64,000 nucleotides of DNA from DASUPK01 sp963774305 (GTDB lineage: Bacteria; Actinomycetota; Thermoleophilia; Solirubrobacterales; 70-9). The stretch is taken from the NCBI GenBank assembly GCA_963774305.1, contig CAVZEM010000003.1:1-64000 (forward strand). The letters are read 5' to 3'. Positions 30,112 through 38,516 of this stretch are shown here, piece after piece (the stretch's first letter is position 1; each line of letters opens with the position of its first letter). A program made the translations under genes and the position numbers. The notes beneath the pieces are model-generated. The model was not told where the DNA came from and ran no database searches. It saw only the letters and a list, made by a program, of their open reading frames with translations.

Positions 30112-31872
30112 ATGGGATTCTTCACACCCTCACCCCCGCCGTTCGAGCTGGAGGAGTGGAAGGCGAAGCCGCACCTGACGCGGCTCAAGCCGCTGGTTCA
30201 AGACTGGGGCATCAACGGGTTCGGTTCGCCGACCTTCGTCTACTTCATCTACGTCTTCAAGCTGCTCGTCTTCAGCGTGGGCGCGTTGTTCGTGATCTCG
30301 CTGACGCCGGGCCTCGGCACACTCGGCAATCTCGGCGACTGGTGGACCGAGCCGATCGTCTTCCAGAAGCTGGCTGTCTGGATGCTGCTCTGGGAGATCC
30401 TCGGGCTTGGTGCGGGATCGATGCCGCTCAGCTTCCGCTTCGTGCCGCCGATCGGTGGCGTCCTCTACTGGCTGCGCCCCGGCACCGTCCGGCTGCCGCC
30501 CTGGCCGGACAGGGTTCCCCTCACCAAGGGAACCACCCGCACGCTCCTGGACGTCGGGCTCTACGCGGGGGTGCTCGCCGCCGCGATCTTCCTGCTGGCC
30601 GCATCCGGAGTCGATTCGGCCGCCGGCTCGGCGGGCAAGCTGCCACCCGCCGGCATCGCCGTTCTGCTTGGGCTGCTCGGATTGCTCGGGCTCCGTGACA
30701 AGGTCTCGTTCCTGGGAGCGCGGCCGGAGATCTACGCAACGATCCTGGCGGTCGGGCTCTTCCCGGTCCAGCACTGGATCGTGGCCTGGCAGTTCTGCTT
30801 CCTCTTCATCTGGTGGGGAGCGGCGTCGTCGAAGCTCAACCACCACTTCCCCTTCGTCGTCTCGACGATGATGAGCAACGCCCCGCTGATCCAGTCGCGG
30901 GCGTTCAAGCGCCGGCTCTGGCGTGACTACCCCGAGGACATGAGGCCGTCGCCGATGGCCGCGGCGATCGCCCACTTCGGCACCGTCCAGGAGTTCCTCT
31001 GGCCGTTCCTCCTGATCACCGTCGACAACGACACGGTCCGGACCATCGCGATCATCGGGATGATCCTCTTCCACCTGAACATCACCTCGATGTTCCCGCT
31101 GGCGGTGCCGCTCGAGTGGAACCTCTTCATGATCTACGGGCTGCTCTTCCTCTTCGGCCACTACGGCGACACACCGCTGTCGACGATCGGCGACCCGCTG
31201 CTCATCGCCTTCCTGGCGATCGCGCTCATCGGGCTTCCGCTCATCGGCGGCCTGCGGCCGGACAAGATCTCCTTCCTGCCCTCCATGCGCTACTACGCCG
31301 GGAACTGGGCGACGACCGCCTGGCTCTTCCGCAAGGGGAGCGGGGCGGAGGAGAAGCTCGACACCCGGGTGAAGAAGCCCGCGCGGATCATCGTCGAGCA
31401 GGTGGGTGCGATCTACGATCCGGAGACGGCGGAGTTCCTGCTCAACAAGGGGCTCTCCTTCCGGGCGATGCACTCACACGGGCGGGCGCTGAACGGGCTG
31501 CTGCCGCACGCGGTGGACGACGTCGAGAATTACGACGTGCGCGAGGGAGAGCTGATCTCGAACATCGTCAACGGCTGGAACTTCGGCGACGCGCACTTCC
31601 ACGGCAGGCAGCTGCTGGAGGCCGTTCAGGAGCGCTGTGACTTCGGACCAGGGGACGTCCGGGTGATCGCGCTCGAGTCCGAGCCCACCGGCTGGGGCCG
31701 CGGACGTCAGCGCTACCAGGTCTGGGATCCGGTGGACGGACTGATCGAGGAGGGCTCCGTGGCCGTCAGGGACATGATCACCCGCCAGCCGTGGCTCGAC
31801 GAGCGCTACGACGTCCCGGTCGACGTCGACCGGGGTGCCGTGGCCGACCAAGAGCCTCTCCCGGTCGCTTGA
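30112..31872 (+). CDS. DUF3556-family multi-pass membrane protein
   Basis: A 586-residue protein. The opening (MGFFTPSPPPFELEEWKAKP, DWGINGFGSPTFVYFIYVFK) matches DUF3556 proteins of actinobacteria as I remember them. Eight or more hydrophobic segments occur between residues 40 and 400, with SKLNHHFPFVVSTMMSNAP and AAAIAHFGTVQEFLWP in the loops. The last 170 residues are soluble (ALNGLLPHAVDDVENYDVRE, GWNFGDAHFHGRQLLEAVQ) and rich in His and Asp. The function of the family is unknown to me. Its stop overlaps the start of the FAD oxidoreductase gene (TTGA), so the two products probably work together. Confidence 0.85.
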   Translation: MGFFTPSPPPFELEEWKAKPHLTRLKPLVQDWGINGFGSPTFVYFIYVFKLLVFSVGALFVISLTPGLGTLGNLGDWWTEPIVFQKLAVWMLLWEILGLGAGSMPLSFRFVPPIGGVLYWLRPGTVRLPPWPDRVPLTKGTTRTLLDVGLYAGVLAAAIFLLAASGVDSAAGSAGKLPPAGIAVLLGLLGLLGLRDKVSFLGARPEIYATILAVGLFPVQHWIVAWQFCFLFIWWGAASSKLNHHFPFVVSTMMSNAPLIQSRAFKRRLWRDYPEDMRPSPMAAAIAHFGTVQEFLWPFLLITVDNDTVRTIAIIGMILFHLNITSMFPLAVPLEWNLFMIYGLLFLFGHYGDTPLSTIGDPLLIAFLAIALIGLPLIGGLRPDKISFLPSMRYYAGNWATTAWLFRKGSGAEEKLDTRVKKPARIIVEQVGAIYDPETAEFLLNKGLSFRAMHSHGRALNGLLPHAVDDVENYDVREGELISNIVNGWNFGDAHFHGRQLLEAVQERCDFGPGDVRVIALESEPTGWGRGRQRYQVWDPVDGLIEEGSVAVRDMITRQPWLDERYDVPVDVDRGAVADQEPLPVA

Positions 31873-33281
31873 GCGACGCGATCGTCGTCGGCTCGGGCCC
31901 GAACGGGCTGGCCTGTGCCGTGGAGCTTGCGCGGAGCGGGGTGGGGGTGACCGTCGTCGAGGCCGAGGCGACGATCGGCGGCGGCACCCGAACCAGCGAG
32001 CTGACCGTTCCCGGGCTCCTTCACGACGACTGCTCGGCGACGCACCCGATGGCTGCCGGCTCCCCGTTCCTGAGGTCGCTGGATCTCGAGAAACACGGTC
32101 TCGAGTGGCTCTTCTCCGAGATCGACCTCGCGCATCCGCTGGACGACGGCAGCGCCGGGGTGATGGTGCGCTCGATCGAGGAGACGGCGGCGGGTCTCGG
32201 CGAGGACGGCGCGGCGTGGCGTCGGGTGTTCGGATCCTCCTCCGCCCACTTGGAGGACCTGCTCGAGGACATGCTGGCGCCGATCCTCCATTTCCCGAAG
32301 CACCCGGTGCGCCTGGCCCGCTTCGGCATCCCGGCGGCCGCGCCGGCTTCGGTGCTCGCCCGCTCCTGGGAGACGCCGCAGGCCAGGGCGCTGTTCGGCG
32401 GCGTCGCGGCACATGCCTTCAGCCCGCTGAGCCGGCCGATGAGCTCCTCGGTCGGCTGTGCCCTGATCTGTGCCTGCCACGCCTTCGGCTGGCCTGTCGC
32501 AAAGGGAGGGTCGCGCTCGATCACCGACGCGCTCGCCTCCGTCCTGCGGGAGCACGGCGGCACGATCGAGACGGGGCGGCGGGTCACCTCATTCGACGAG
32601 GTCGGCGGCGCGGACATCGTCGTCTTCGATCTGGCCCCCGGCGCCGTCGCCGAGATCGCCGGTGACCGCCTCCCGTCGAGGGTGGCCCGCTCCTACCGCC
32701 GCTACCGTCACGGGCCGGGCGCGTTCAAGCTCGACCTGGCGGTGGAGGGCGGCGTGCCGTGGACGAACGAGTTCTGCCGGCGGGCGGGAACCGTTCACGT
32801 GGCGGGCGCCTTCGAGGAGATCGCGATTGCGGAGCGGGACATCAATCGCGGGTCGATGCCGGAGCGGCCGTACATGCTCGTCGGCCAGCAGTACCTCGCC
32901 GACCCGGGCCGCTCGAAGGGGGATTTGCATCCCCTTTGGGTCTATGCGCATGTCCCGAGCGGCTACACGGGCGACGCGACCGCGTCGGTGCTCGCGCAGA
33001 TCGAGCGGTTCGCGCCGGGCTTCCGCGAGCGGATCATCGAGACCTCGATCCGGAACCCGGCCGACCTGGAGGCCTACAACGCGAACTACGTCGGGGGCGA
33101 CATCATCACCGGCGCCAACGGGCCGGTCCAGGTCCTGATCCGGCCGCGGCTCGCGCTCGATCCGTACAGCACCGGGATCGACGGCGTCTACATCTGCTCT
33201 GCGGCGACGCCGCCGGGGGCCGGGGCCCATGGGATGAACGGCTACAACGCCGCCCGTTCGGCCCTCCGGCACCTCGGCTGA
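31869..33281 (+). CDS. FAD-dependent oxidoreductase, phytoene-dehydrogenase-like
   Basis: A 470-residue flavoprotein. The dinucleotide-binding motif AIVVGSGPNGLACAVELA opens the chain, followed by EAEATIGGGTRTSELT, the pattern of the phytoene desaturase/amine oxidase superfamily. GVYICSAATPPGAGAHGMNG near the end closes the FAD site. I start at TTG 31869, whose last two bases are shared with the DUF3556 stop; the frame open further upstream lies inside that gene. It may oxidise or desaturate a lipid or isoprenoid. Coupling to a DUF3556 membrane protein and a haem protein suggests a membrane redox function. Confidence 0.88.
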   Translation: MSDAIVVGSGPNGLACAVELARSGVGVTVVEAEATIGGGTRTSELTVPGLLHDDCSATHPMAAGSPFLRSLDLEKHGLEWLFSEIDLAHPLDDGSAGVMVRSIEETAAGLGEDGAAWRRVFGSSSAHLEDLLEDMLAPILHFPKHPVRLARFGIPAAAPASVLARSWETPQARALFGGVAAHAFSPLSRPMSSSVGCALICACHAFGWPVAKGGSRSITDALASVLREHGGTIETGRRVTSFDEVGGADIVVFDLAPGAVAEIAGDRLPSRVARSYRRYRHGPGAFKLDLAVEGGVPWTNEFCRRAGTVHVAGAFEEIAIAERDINRGSMPERPYMLVGQQYLADPGRSKGDLHPLWVYAHVPSGYTGDATASVLAQIERFAPGFRERIIETSIRNPADLEAYNANYVGGDIITGANGPVQVLIRPRLALDPYSTGIDGVYICSAATPPGAGAHGMNGYNAARSALRHLG

Positions 33282-33325
33282 AGCGGCCACTTACGTAGTT
33301 CCCCCCGACGTTCGTCCAGTACTTC

Positions 33326-33342
33326 GTCACGTTGTACGTGAC
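33326..33342. promoter_or_regulatory. Palindrome GTCACGT-N3-ACGTGAC
   Basis: Perfect 7-bp arms around TGT, 24 nt before the ATG of the EAL-like gene in an 85-nt gap. The position suits a repressor site for that gene. Confidence 0.4.
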
Positions 33343-33366
33343 CCTCGCCTGCGGTGATCCTTGTAC

Positions 33367-34146
33367 ATGATCACCGGAGAGGAATCCGAGCCGGGGGATG
33401 GAGGGGTGCTGCGCCCGCTCGACTGGTCGCGCAGGATCGAGGAGGCTTTGGAGAGGGACCTCTTCGTCTTGCACGGCCAGCGCATCGTCGACGTCGCCAG
33501 CGGCGCGACGATGCGCCACGAGCTCTTCCTGCGGATGGTGGACCGCCGGCGCCTGATCCCGGCGGGGGAGTTCGTGATGGCGGCGGAGGAGTTCGGGTCG
33601 ATCCGCGAGATCGATCGATGGGTCGTCGCGAGGGCGATCGAGGTCGCGGCGACCGGATTGCCGGTGGATCTCAACCTCAGTGTGAGGTCAACTGACGAGG
33701 CCATGGTGGAGTTGATCCGCCGCCGGCTCGAGGAGACCGACGCCGATCCGCACGACGTGGTGCTGGAGCTCAGCGAAGCGCAGCTCACCGAGGCGCTCGA
33801 CAGCGCCGGCGCGTTCGTCAACGCCGCCGCCGACCTCGGCTGCCAGATCGCCCTGGACGGATTCGTCGAGGGCGGTCCCGAGTCGTTCCTGCTCCGCCGG
33901 CTCCCGATCAGCTACGTGAAGCTCGGCGCGCCGTTCATCGACGGCCTCGCCGAGGACCGCGGCCAGCGCAGATCGGTGAGCAGCGCCGTCCTCAAGGCGC
34001 ACCGCTCCGGCCAGAGGGTGATCGCCCAGGGTGTCGAGAGCCTGCTGACCCTCGAGCGGCTCGGGGACCTCGGCATCGACGAGGCGCAGGGACACGCGCT
34101 CGGCCCGCCCGAGTCGCTGGAGTCGCTCACCGGCACGACCGCCTAG
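33367..34146 (+). CDS. Degenerate EAL-domain protein
   Basis: A 259-residue protein with an EAL (c-di-GMP phosphodiesterase) fold but altered active-site residues. The first motif is HELFLRM instead of EALxR (Glu kept). LELSEAQL keeps the second Glu. The key DDFGTG loop is DGFVEGG (second Asp to Gly), KLD becomes KLG, and EGVE becomes QGVE. Loss of metal ligands suggests no catalysis; it may bind c-di-GMP or a partner. An N-terminal leader (residues 1-20) precedes the domain. The ATG at 33367 is preferred over TTG 33361. A palindrome lies just upstream. Confidence 0.85.
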   Translation: MITGEESEPGDGGVLRPLDWSRRIEEALERDLFVLHGQRIVDVASGATMRHELFLRMVDRRRLIPAGEFVMAAEEFGSIREIDRWVVARAIEVAATGLPVDLNLSVRSTDEAMVELIRRRLEETDADPHDVVLELSEAQLTEALDSAGAFVNAAADLGCQIALDGFVEGGPESFLLRRLPISYVKLGAPFIDGLAEDRGQRRSVSSAVLKAHRSGQRVIAQGVESLLTLERLGDLGIDEAQGHALGPPESLESLTGTTA

Positions 34147-34147
34147 G

Positions 34148-34530
34148 TTGCAATCCACATGCGTGGCCGGGCCGTATCTCCGCTCGCACGCCAATGAGAT
34201 CGTCGCGGCCCTGGTCGTCTCCCCTCGCGGCAGTGGCACGGCGGCCGCCCCCGGTCTCGCCGCCAGCGAGATCGGTCAGCGGTGGAGCTCCGGCCTGGCG
34301 CTCACCAACCGCCGGCTGCTCACCCTCGATCTCGCGATCTCGATGATGGGAGGGGTCAAGGAGGTCAAGGCACGCTCAGCGAGGTCCCGCTCGAGCTGGT
34401 CGACGGGATGAAGAGCAAGTGGAACGTGCTGACGGTCGACGCCGGCGGAGGGAAGTTCAAGCTCGAGTGCAAGCCGCCCGCGGCGAAGGCGATGGTCCGG
34501 ACCTTCGAGGCCGAGCGGGCAGCCGCCTGA
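34148..34530 (+). CDS. PH-domain-like small protein, frameshifted near 34372
   Basis: Two overlapping frames join into one sensible product of about 127 residues. The first carries LALTNRRLLTLDLAISMMGG and KEVK; the second, one frame over, carries LSEVPLELVDGMKSKWNVLT and GGGKFKLECKP. In sequence this resembles bacterial PH-like domains, which have a similar TNRRLL element and a closing helix (AKAMVRTFEAERA). A single-base indel near 34372 breaks the frame. The start is TTG 34148 or GTG 34163. It begins 2 nt after the EAL-like gene. I cannot assign a function. Confidence 0.55.
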
Positions 34531-34545
34531 CGAGGCAGCGGTCGA

Positions 34546-34629
34546 TGCGGCTGAGAGGAGTCGAACCTCCACGTCCCGAAGGACACAGGCACCTGAAGCC
34601 TGCGCGTCTACCAGTTCCGCCACAGCCGC
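34546..34629 (-). tRNA. tRNA-Leu (anticodon CAG)
   Basis: On the minus strand GCGGCTG opens the acceptor stem and CAGCCGC plus A closes it. The anticodon stem CAGGC/GCCTG surrounds loop TTCAGGT (anticodon CAG). A long variable arm, TGTCCTTCGGGACGT, marks a class II tRNA. The T arm loop is TTCGACT. CCA is not encoded. Confidence 0.95.
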
Positions 34630-34683
34630 GGGCTCGCGAAGCTTAGCCATCGCCTGGCTACACTCACGGCCGTCACAAGACTC

Positions 34684-34756
34684 GCCGCTATCGTCTAGGG
34701 GACTAGGACGCCGGATTCTCAGTCCGGAAACCCGGGTTCGAATCCCGGTAGCGGTG
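34684..34756 (+). tRNA. tRNA-Glu (anticodon CTC)
   Basis: GCCGCTA begins the acceptor stem and TAGCGGT plus G ends it (a G-U first pair, usual for tRNA-Glu). The anticodon stem CCGGA/TCCGG holds loop TTCTCAG (anticodon CTC). The T arm is CCGGG-TTCGAAT-CCCGG. CCA is not encoded. Confidence 0.96.
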
Positions 34757-34760
34757 TCTC

Positions 34761-35159
34761 CTACTCCGAGAGCCCCGCGGCTTCGAGGGCCTCGTGCTTC
34801 TCCTGATAGAGGCAGATGCGAGTGACCAGGCCATCGCGAAACTCGAAGATGAACGTGCTCCGAGCCATGGTCTCGATGCCATCCCGCCCTCGGACGTAGG
34901 CGGTGTTGGGAACGACGACCGAATCGCCGGACTTGATCAAGCGGCTCAGCTCGATCTCGACCTGCTCGAACATGTCGAGGAAGCCCTGGTAGAAGCCCAG
35001 GGCCTGTTCCAGGCCCCGATACACACCTGCCTCCAACCCCCGAGACGCCGACCAATCCACTTCCAGCTCGGGGTGGCTCAGCTCCCTCAAGGCCTCGAAG
35101 TCGCGCCGGTTATAGGCGGCGACATGGCGCTGCACGATCTCGACGTTCTCCTGCGACAT
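34761..35159 (-). CDS. SnoaL/NTF2-like protein
   Basis: A 132-residue NTF2-fold protein with MSQENVEIVQRHVAAYNRR at the start, HPELEVDWSAS in the middle and the tail EALEAAGLSE. The fold has a cone-shaped pocket used for small-molecule binding or isomerase/hydrolase reactions; no catalytic set can be named. I start at ATG 35159 because all relatives in the window begin MS[QE]ENVE; a longer start at 35174 adds MRKQA only. Paralogues lie at 59298 and 60492, with fragments at 58866 and 60319. It ends 5 nt from the tRNA-Glu gene. Confidence 0.85.
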   Translation of the reverse strand: MSQENVEIVQRHVAAYNRRDFEALRELSHPELEVDWSASRGLEAGVYRGLEQALGFYQGFLDMFEQVEIELSRLIKSGDSVVVPNTAYVRGRDGIETMARSTFIFEFRDGLVTRICLYQEKHEALEAAGLSE

Positions 35160-35481
35160 GGCCTGTTTCCGCATATACGGGCTGAGGGCCGGCGAAGGTT
35201 TGGTCTAGCGAAGGGCTTGGCGGCACCGGTAGCCGGCAGGGAAGGCCCGAAACGGGTCGAAATCGAGGCGATTAAGCACCCGTTAACGCCTCGGAAAGTA
35301 CGGCCAATTACCGATCCGACGCCTGAGGTCCTAGATAGGATCGCCTGTGGAGCTGCTGGATTGCGGCAGGAGAGAGACGCTGCTGGGAAGCAGGTGAGGA
35401 GCTGCTGGAGGATGGGACCGTCATAGGGACCCGAACGGAGGCTCATGGCTCGCTACGGGCCTGCTTCTGGGTGGAGCGAAT
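35160..35481. other. 322-nt gap upstream of the mce operon
   Basis: An AT-richer patch (35278-35345, including TTAAG, GTTAACG and TAGGAT at 35336-35341) is the likely promoter zone of the mce operon. GGAGCTGCTGGA occurs twice (35347 and 35398) with a third related copy between. No small gene or RNA is recognised. Confidence 0.4.
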
Positions 35482-36933
35482 GTGAGCCCGAGCGAGGGGA
35501 CTGTCACACCGCGGGGCGGCGGACGGGTACGGGGGGGCGGCAGGTTCGCTCGCCTGGCCGCGATCGGCGCCCTGGTGCTGGTCGCGATCGCGATCCTCGT
35601 CCTGCTGCTCTCAGGGGGCAGCTCCAACCATTACCGCCTGCTCTTCGAGACCGGGGGCCAGCTGGTCAAGGGCAACCAGGTCCTGATCGGCGGCGTCCCT
35701 GTCGGCAGCGTCGACAGCGTCGCGCTCACCGACAACGGCCAGGCGCAGGTCGACATCTCGGTCAACCGCCCGCTGCACGAGGGGACCTCGGCGATCATCC
35801 GCGCGACCTCGCTCTCCGGGATCGCCAATCGCTACGTCTCCCTCCAGCCCGGGCCCGACAACGCCCCGGAGCTCAAGAACGACTCCGAGATCACCGAGGT
35901 CGACACCACCAGTCCCGTCGACCTCGATCAGCTCTTCAACACCCTGCGCGGGCGTGAGCGCCAGGCCCTTCGCAACGTCATTCAGGGGTCGGCGACGGTC
36001 TACGCCGGCAACGGGCCCGCGGCCAACGAGACATACAAGTACCTGAGCCCGTCGCTCGTCGCGACTGACAACCTCCTCAAGGAGCTCGACCGCGACGAGG
36101 GCACGCTGACCAACTTCATCGTCAACGGCGCCAGCGTCGTCTCCGCCGTGGCGGAGAGGAGGTCGGACCTCTCCGCTCTCACCCAGAACGCCAACATCGC
36201 TCTCGGCTCGATCGCCAGCGAGAACCGCTCCTTCGATCAGGCGCTCGTCGCCCTGCCCGGCACGCTCCGCCAGGCGAACACCACGTTCCACAACCTGCGG
36301 CCCGCACTCGACGACCTCGACCCACTGGTCAATGCGACGCGTGAGGACACGAAGAACCTCGCACCGTTCCTCAAGCAGCTCTACCCGGTCCTCAGCCGCG
36401 GGGTCCCGGTCTTCAGGGACCTGAACCGGGCGCTCAATCTGAAGGGCAAGTCCAACGACCTCGCCGACGCGACCGGCGATCTGACCGCACTCGAGAACCG
36501 GGCGGCCGGCGCGATCCCGATCACCGTCAAGTCGATGCAGGACTCGGAGGACAACCTCGCCTTCCTCCGCCCGTACATCCCCGACCTGACGTCGGCGATC
36601 GCCCACCTCAACGCGGTGACCGCGTACTACGACGCCGACGGCCACTACGCCCGCGTTCAGCCGACCGGCCTCGGCGTCATGGGCCTCGCCGGCGCCGCGC
36701 CCAACTTCACGTTCACGGCCCAGTCGGCGGCGAACGTCTTCAACGACTACGGCGCCTTCGGTACCACCAACAACAACATCTTCCGTCGTTGCCCCGGCGG
36801 CGCCACCCCGATCGTCCTCGGCAGCAATCCATTCTCCTTGCCCTCGCCGGCGGGTGTCTTCCTCGGCCCGCCCAACGGCGCCCCCGCCAGCCCCAGTGAC
36901 TGCAACGCGAGCCAGACGGTGCCGGGTCCATGA
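35482..36933 (+). CDS. MCE family protein, first of six (MceA position)
   Basis: A 483-residue MCE protein: short cytoplasmic tail, one membrane helix (residues about 25-45), then the MCE/MlaD domain (YRLLFETGGQLVKGNQVLIG, GVPVGSVDSVALTD, SGIANRYVSLQPG) and a long helical region. In the Mce systems six such chains assemble into a tube that carries lipids or sterols across the envelope. The C-terminal 90 residues are Pro-, Gly- and Asn-rich with two cysteines. GTG 35482 is preceded by GTGGAGCG. It opens a run of six genes that overlap by 1-4 nt. No YrbE permease precedes it. Confidence 0.9.
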   Translation: MSPSEGTVTPRGGGRVRGGGRFARLAAIGALVLVAIAILVLLLSGGSSNHYRLLFETGGQLVKGNQVLIGGVPVGSVDSVALTDNGQAQVDISVNRPLHEGTSAIIRATSLSGIANRYVSLQPGPDNAPELKNDSEITEVDTTSPVDLDQLFNTLRGRERQALRNVIQGSATVYAGNGPAANETYKYLSPSLVATDNLLKELDRDEGTLTNFIVNGASVVSAVAERRSDLSALTQNANIALGSIASENRSFDQALVALPGTLRQANTTFHNLRPALDDLDPLVNATREDTKNLAPFLKQLYPVLSRGVPVFRDLNRALNLKGKSNDLADATGDLTALENRAAGAIPITVKSMQDSEDNLAFLRPYIPDLTSAIAHLNAVTAYYDADGHYARVQPTGLGVMGLAGAAPNFTFTAQSAANVFNDYGAFGTTNNNIFRRCPGGATPIVLGSNPFSLPSPAGVFLGPPNGAPASPSDCNASQTVPGP

Positions 36934-38516
36934 GGCGGATCGGGCTGATAGTCGCCGGGCTGCTCCTCGCCGCGATGCTGATCGCGCTCCCGGCGATCGG
37001 CTCGAACGGGGACAGCGGCACCTACCTGGTCCGCGGCTACTTCGACAACGGGTCCTTCGTGGTTTCGGGCGAGCAGGTCCGGATCGCCGGGGCGACCGTC
37101 GGAACCGTGAAGTCGGTCGATGTCTCGAACGACACCGAGATCGCCAGCCTCGAGGGCGGCCCACACGCGGTGCCGGGGAAGGCGGTCGTCGTCATGGAGA
37201 TCGACAAGTCGGGCTTCAAGGACTTTCGTCAGGACGCCAGTTGCCTGATCCGCCCGCAATCGCTGATCGGCGAGAGGTACATCGACTGCACCCCGACGCA
37301 GCCGCGTGCGCCGGGCACGCCGCCCCCGCCGTCGCTGGAGAAGATCCCGGACGGCCAGACCGGCGCCGGCGAGTACCTCCTCCCGCTCGAGAACAACGGC
37401 AAGACCATTGACCTGGATCTGATCCAGAACATCCAGCGGCTCCCCTACCACGACCGGTTCAGGCTGATCCTCAACGACCTCGGGGCCGCCCTGGCCGGAC
37501 GGGGACAGGACCTCGGCGAGGTGATCGACCGGGCCAATCCGGCGCTGCGCCAGACCGATCGGGTCCTGGCGATCCTGGCGGCGCAGAACCAGCAGCTCGC
37601 CAGCCTCGCCAGCAACGGCGACGCCGTGCTCCAGCCGCTCGCCCGCGAGCGCGCCCACATCACCGGCTTCTTCCACAACGCCGCGATCTCCGGCGAGGCA
37701 ACCGCTGAGCGCAGCCCGGCCCTGGAGGAGGGCCTCCAGAAGTTCCCGGCCACTCTCCGCCAGGTCCGGCTGACGATGACGAAGCTGAAGCAGTTCGCGG
37801 ACCAGGGCACGCCGCTGTTCACGGCGCTGAATACCGCCGCACCCGGACTGAGCAAGGCGACGGTCAACCTTCCGAACTTCGCGAAGGAGGGAATCCCGGC
37901 CCTGACCAGCCTCGGAAACGCCGCGGTGACGGCCGGGCCCAAGCTCGCCGCCTCCGACGGCCTGCTCACCGACCTGGCGTCGACCGCGAACGCCTCGGTC
38001 CCGGTGGGGCAGAACTTCTCCGCCTTCCTCGACACCTTCACGAAGACCCAGGGCTTCCAGTCCCTGATGGACTTCATCTACAACTCCGTCGGCTCGACCA
38101 ACGGCATCGACGCGTTCGGTCACTTCCTCCGCTCCAACCTCCAGCTGACCAGCTGCGTCGAGATCGCGGTCACGGTCCAGTCCGGCTGCGAGGCATTCTT
38201 CCGGTCGAGCTCGACTCCCACCACCAAGAAGAAGAAGAAGGGCAAGAAGGCCAAGATCTCGAAGGCGGGGATCCACTCGGCCTCGCCGCTGCCCCAGGTC
38301 AACGTCCCGAACATCCGGGACCTGCTCCCGCAGCTCGTCCCGCCGGACCAGAGCCAGAGCCCCGATTCCTCGGGATCCGGATCCGACTCCGGCACCGGGA
38401 CCACGACGACCACCCCTGAGGACGAGCAGAGCAAGCAGCAGACCACGACGAACCAGGCGGTCTCGATGCGAGAGGCCTCGATGTTCCTCCAGTTCCTGCT
38501 GGGAGGCGGAGCGTGA
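36930..38516 (+). CDS. MCE family protein, second of six (MceB position)
   Basis: A 528-residue MCE protein. The N-terminal anchor is GLIVAGLLLAAMLIALPAIG, followed by the MCE domain (YLVRGYFDNGSFVVSGEQVR, IAGATVGTVKSVDVSN, SLIGERYIDC) and helices (RFRLILNDLGAALAGRGQDL). Cysteines in CLIRPQSLIGERYIDC may pair. A Lys-rich stretch (TKKKKKGKKAKISK) and a Ser/Thr/Gly/Asp-rich linker precede the end. The ATG overlaps the previous stop by 4 nt (ATGA). The position in the cluster suggests MceB; one-to-one equivalence with mycobacterial names is assumed. Confidence 0.9.
   Translation: MRRIGLIVAGLLLAAMLIALPAIGSNGDSGTYLVRGYFDNGSFVVSGEQVRIAGATVGTVKSVDVSNDTEIASLEGGPHAVPGKAVVVMEIDKSGFKDFRQDASCLIRPQSLIGERYIDCTPTQPRAPGTPPPPSLEKIPDGQTGAGEYLLPLENNGKTIDLDLIQNIQRLPYHDRFRLILNDLGAALAGRGQDLGEVIDRANPALRQTDRVLAILAAQNQQLASLASNGDAVLQPLARERAHITGFFHNAAISGEATAERSPALEEGLQKFPATLRQVRLTMTKLKQFADQGTPLFTALNTAAPGLSKATVNLPNFAKEGIPALTSLGNAAVTAGPKLAASDGLLTDLASTANASVPVGQNFSAFLDTFTKTQGFQSLMDFIYNSVGSTNGIDAFGHFLRSNLQLTSCVEIAVTVQSGCEAFFRSSSTPTTKKKKKGKKAKISKAGIHSASPLPQVNVPNIRDLLPQLVPPDQSQSPDSSGSGSDSGTGTTTTTPEDEQSKQQTTTNQAVSMREASMFLQFLLGGGA

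Noticed and set aside
34276..35055. Minus-strand frame running across both tRNA genes
   Set aside because: It reads through tRNA-Leu and tRNA-Glu and is not a protein.
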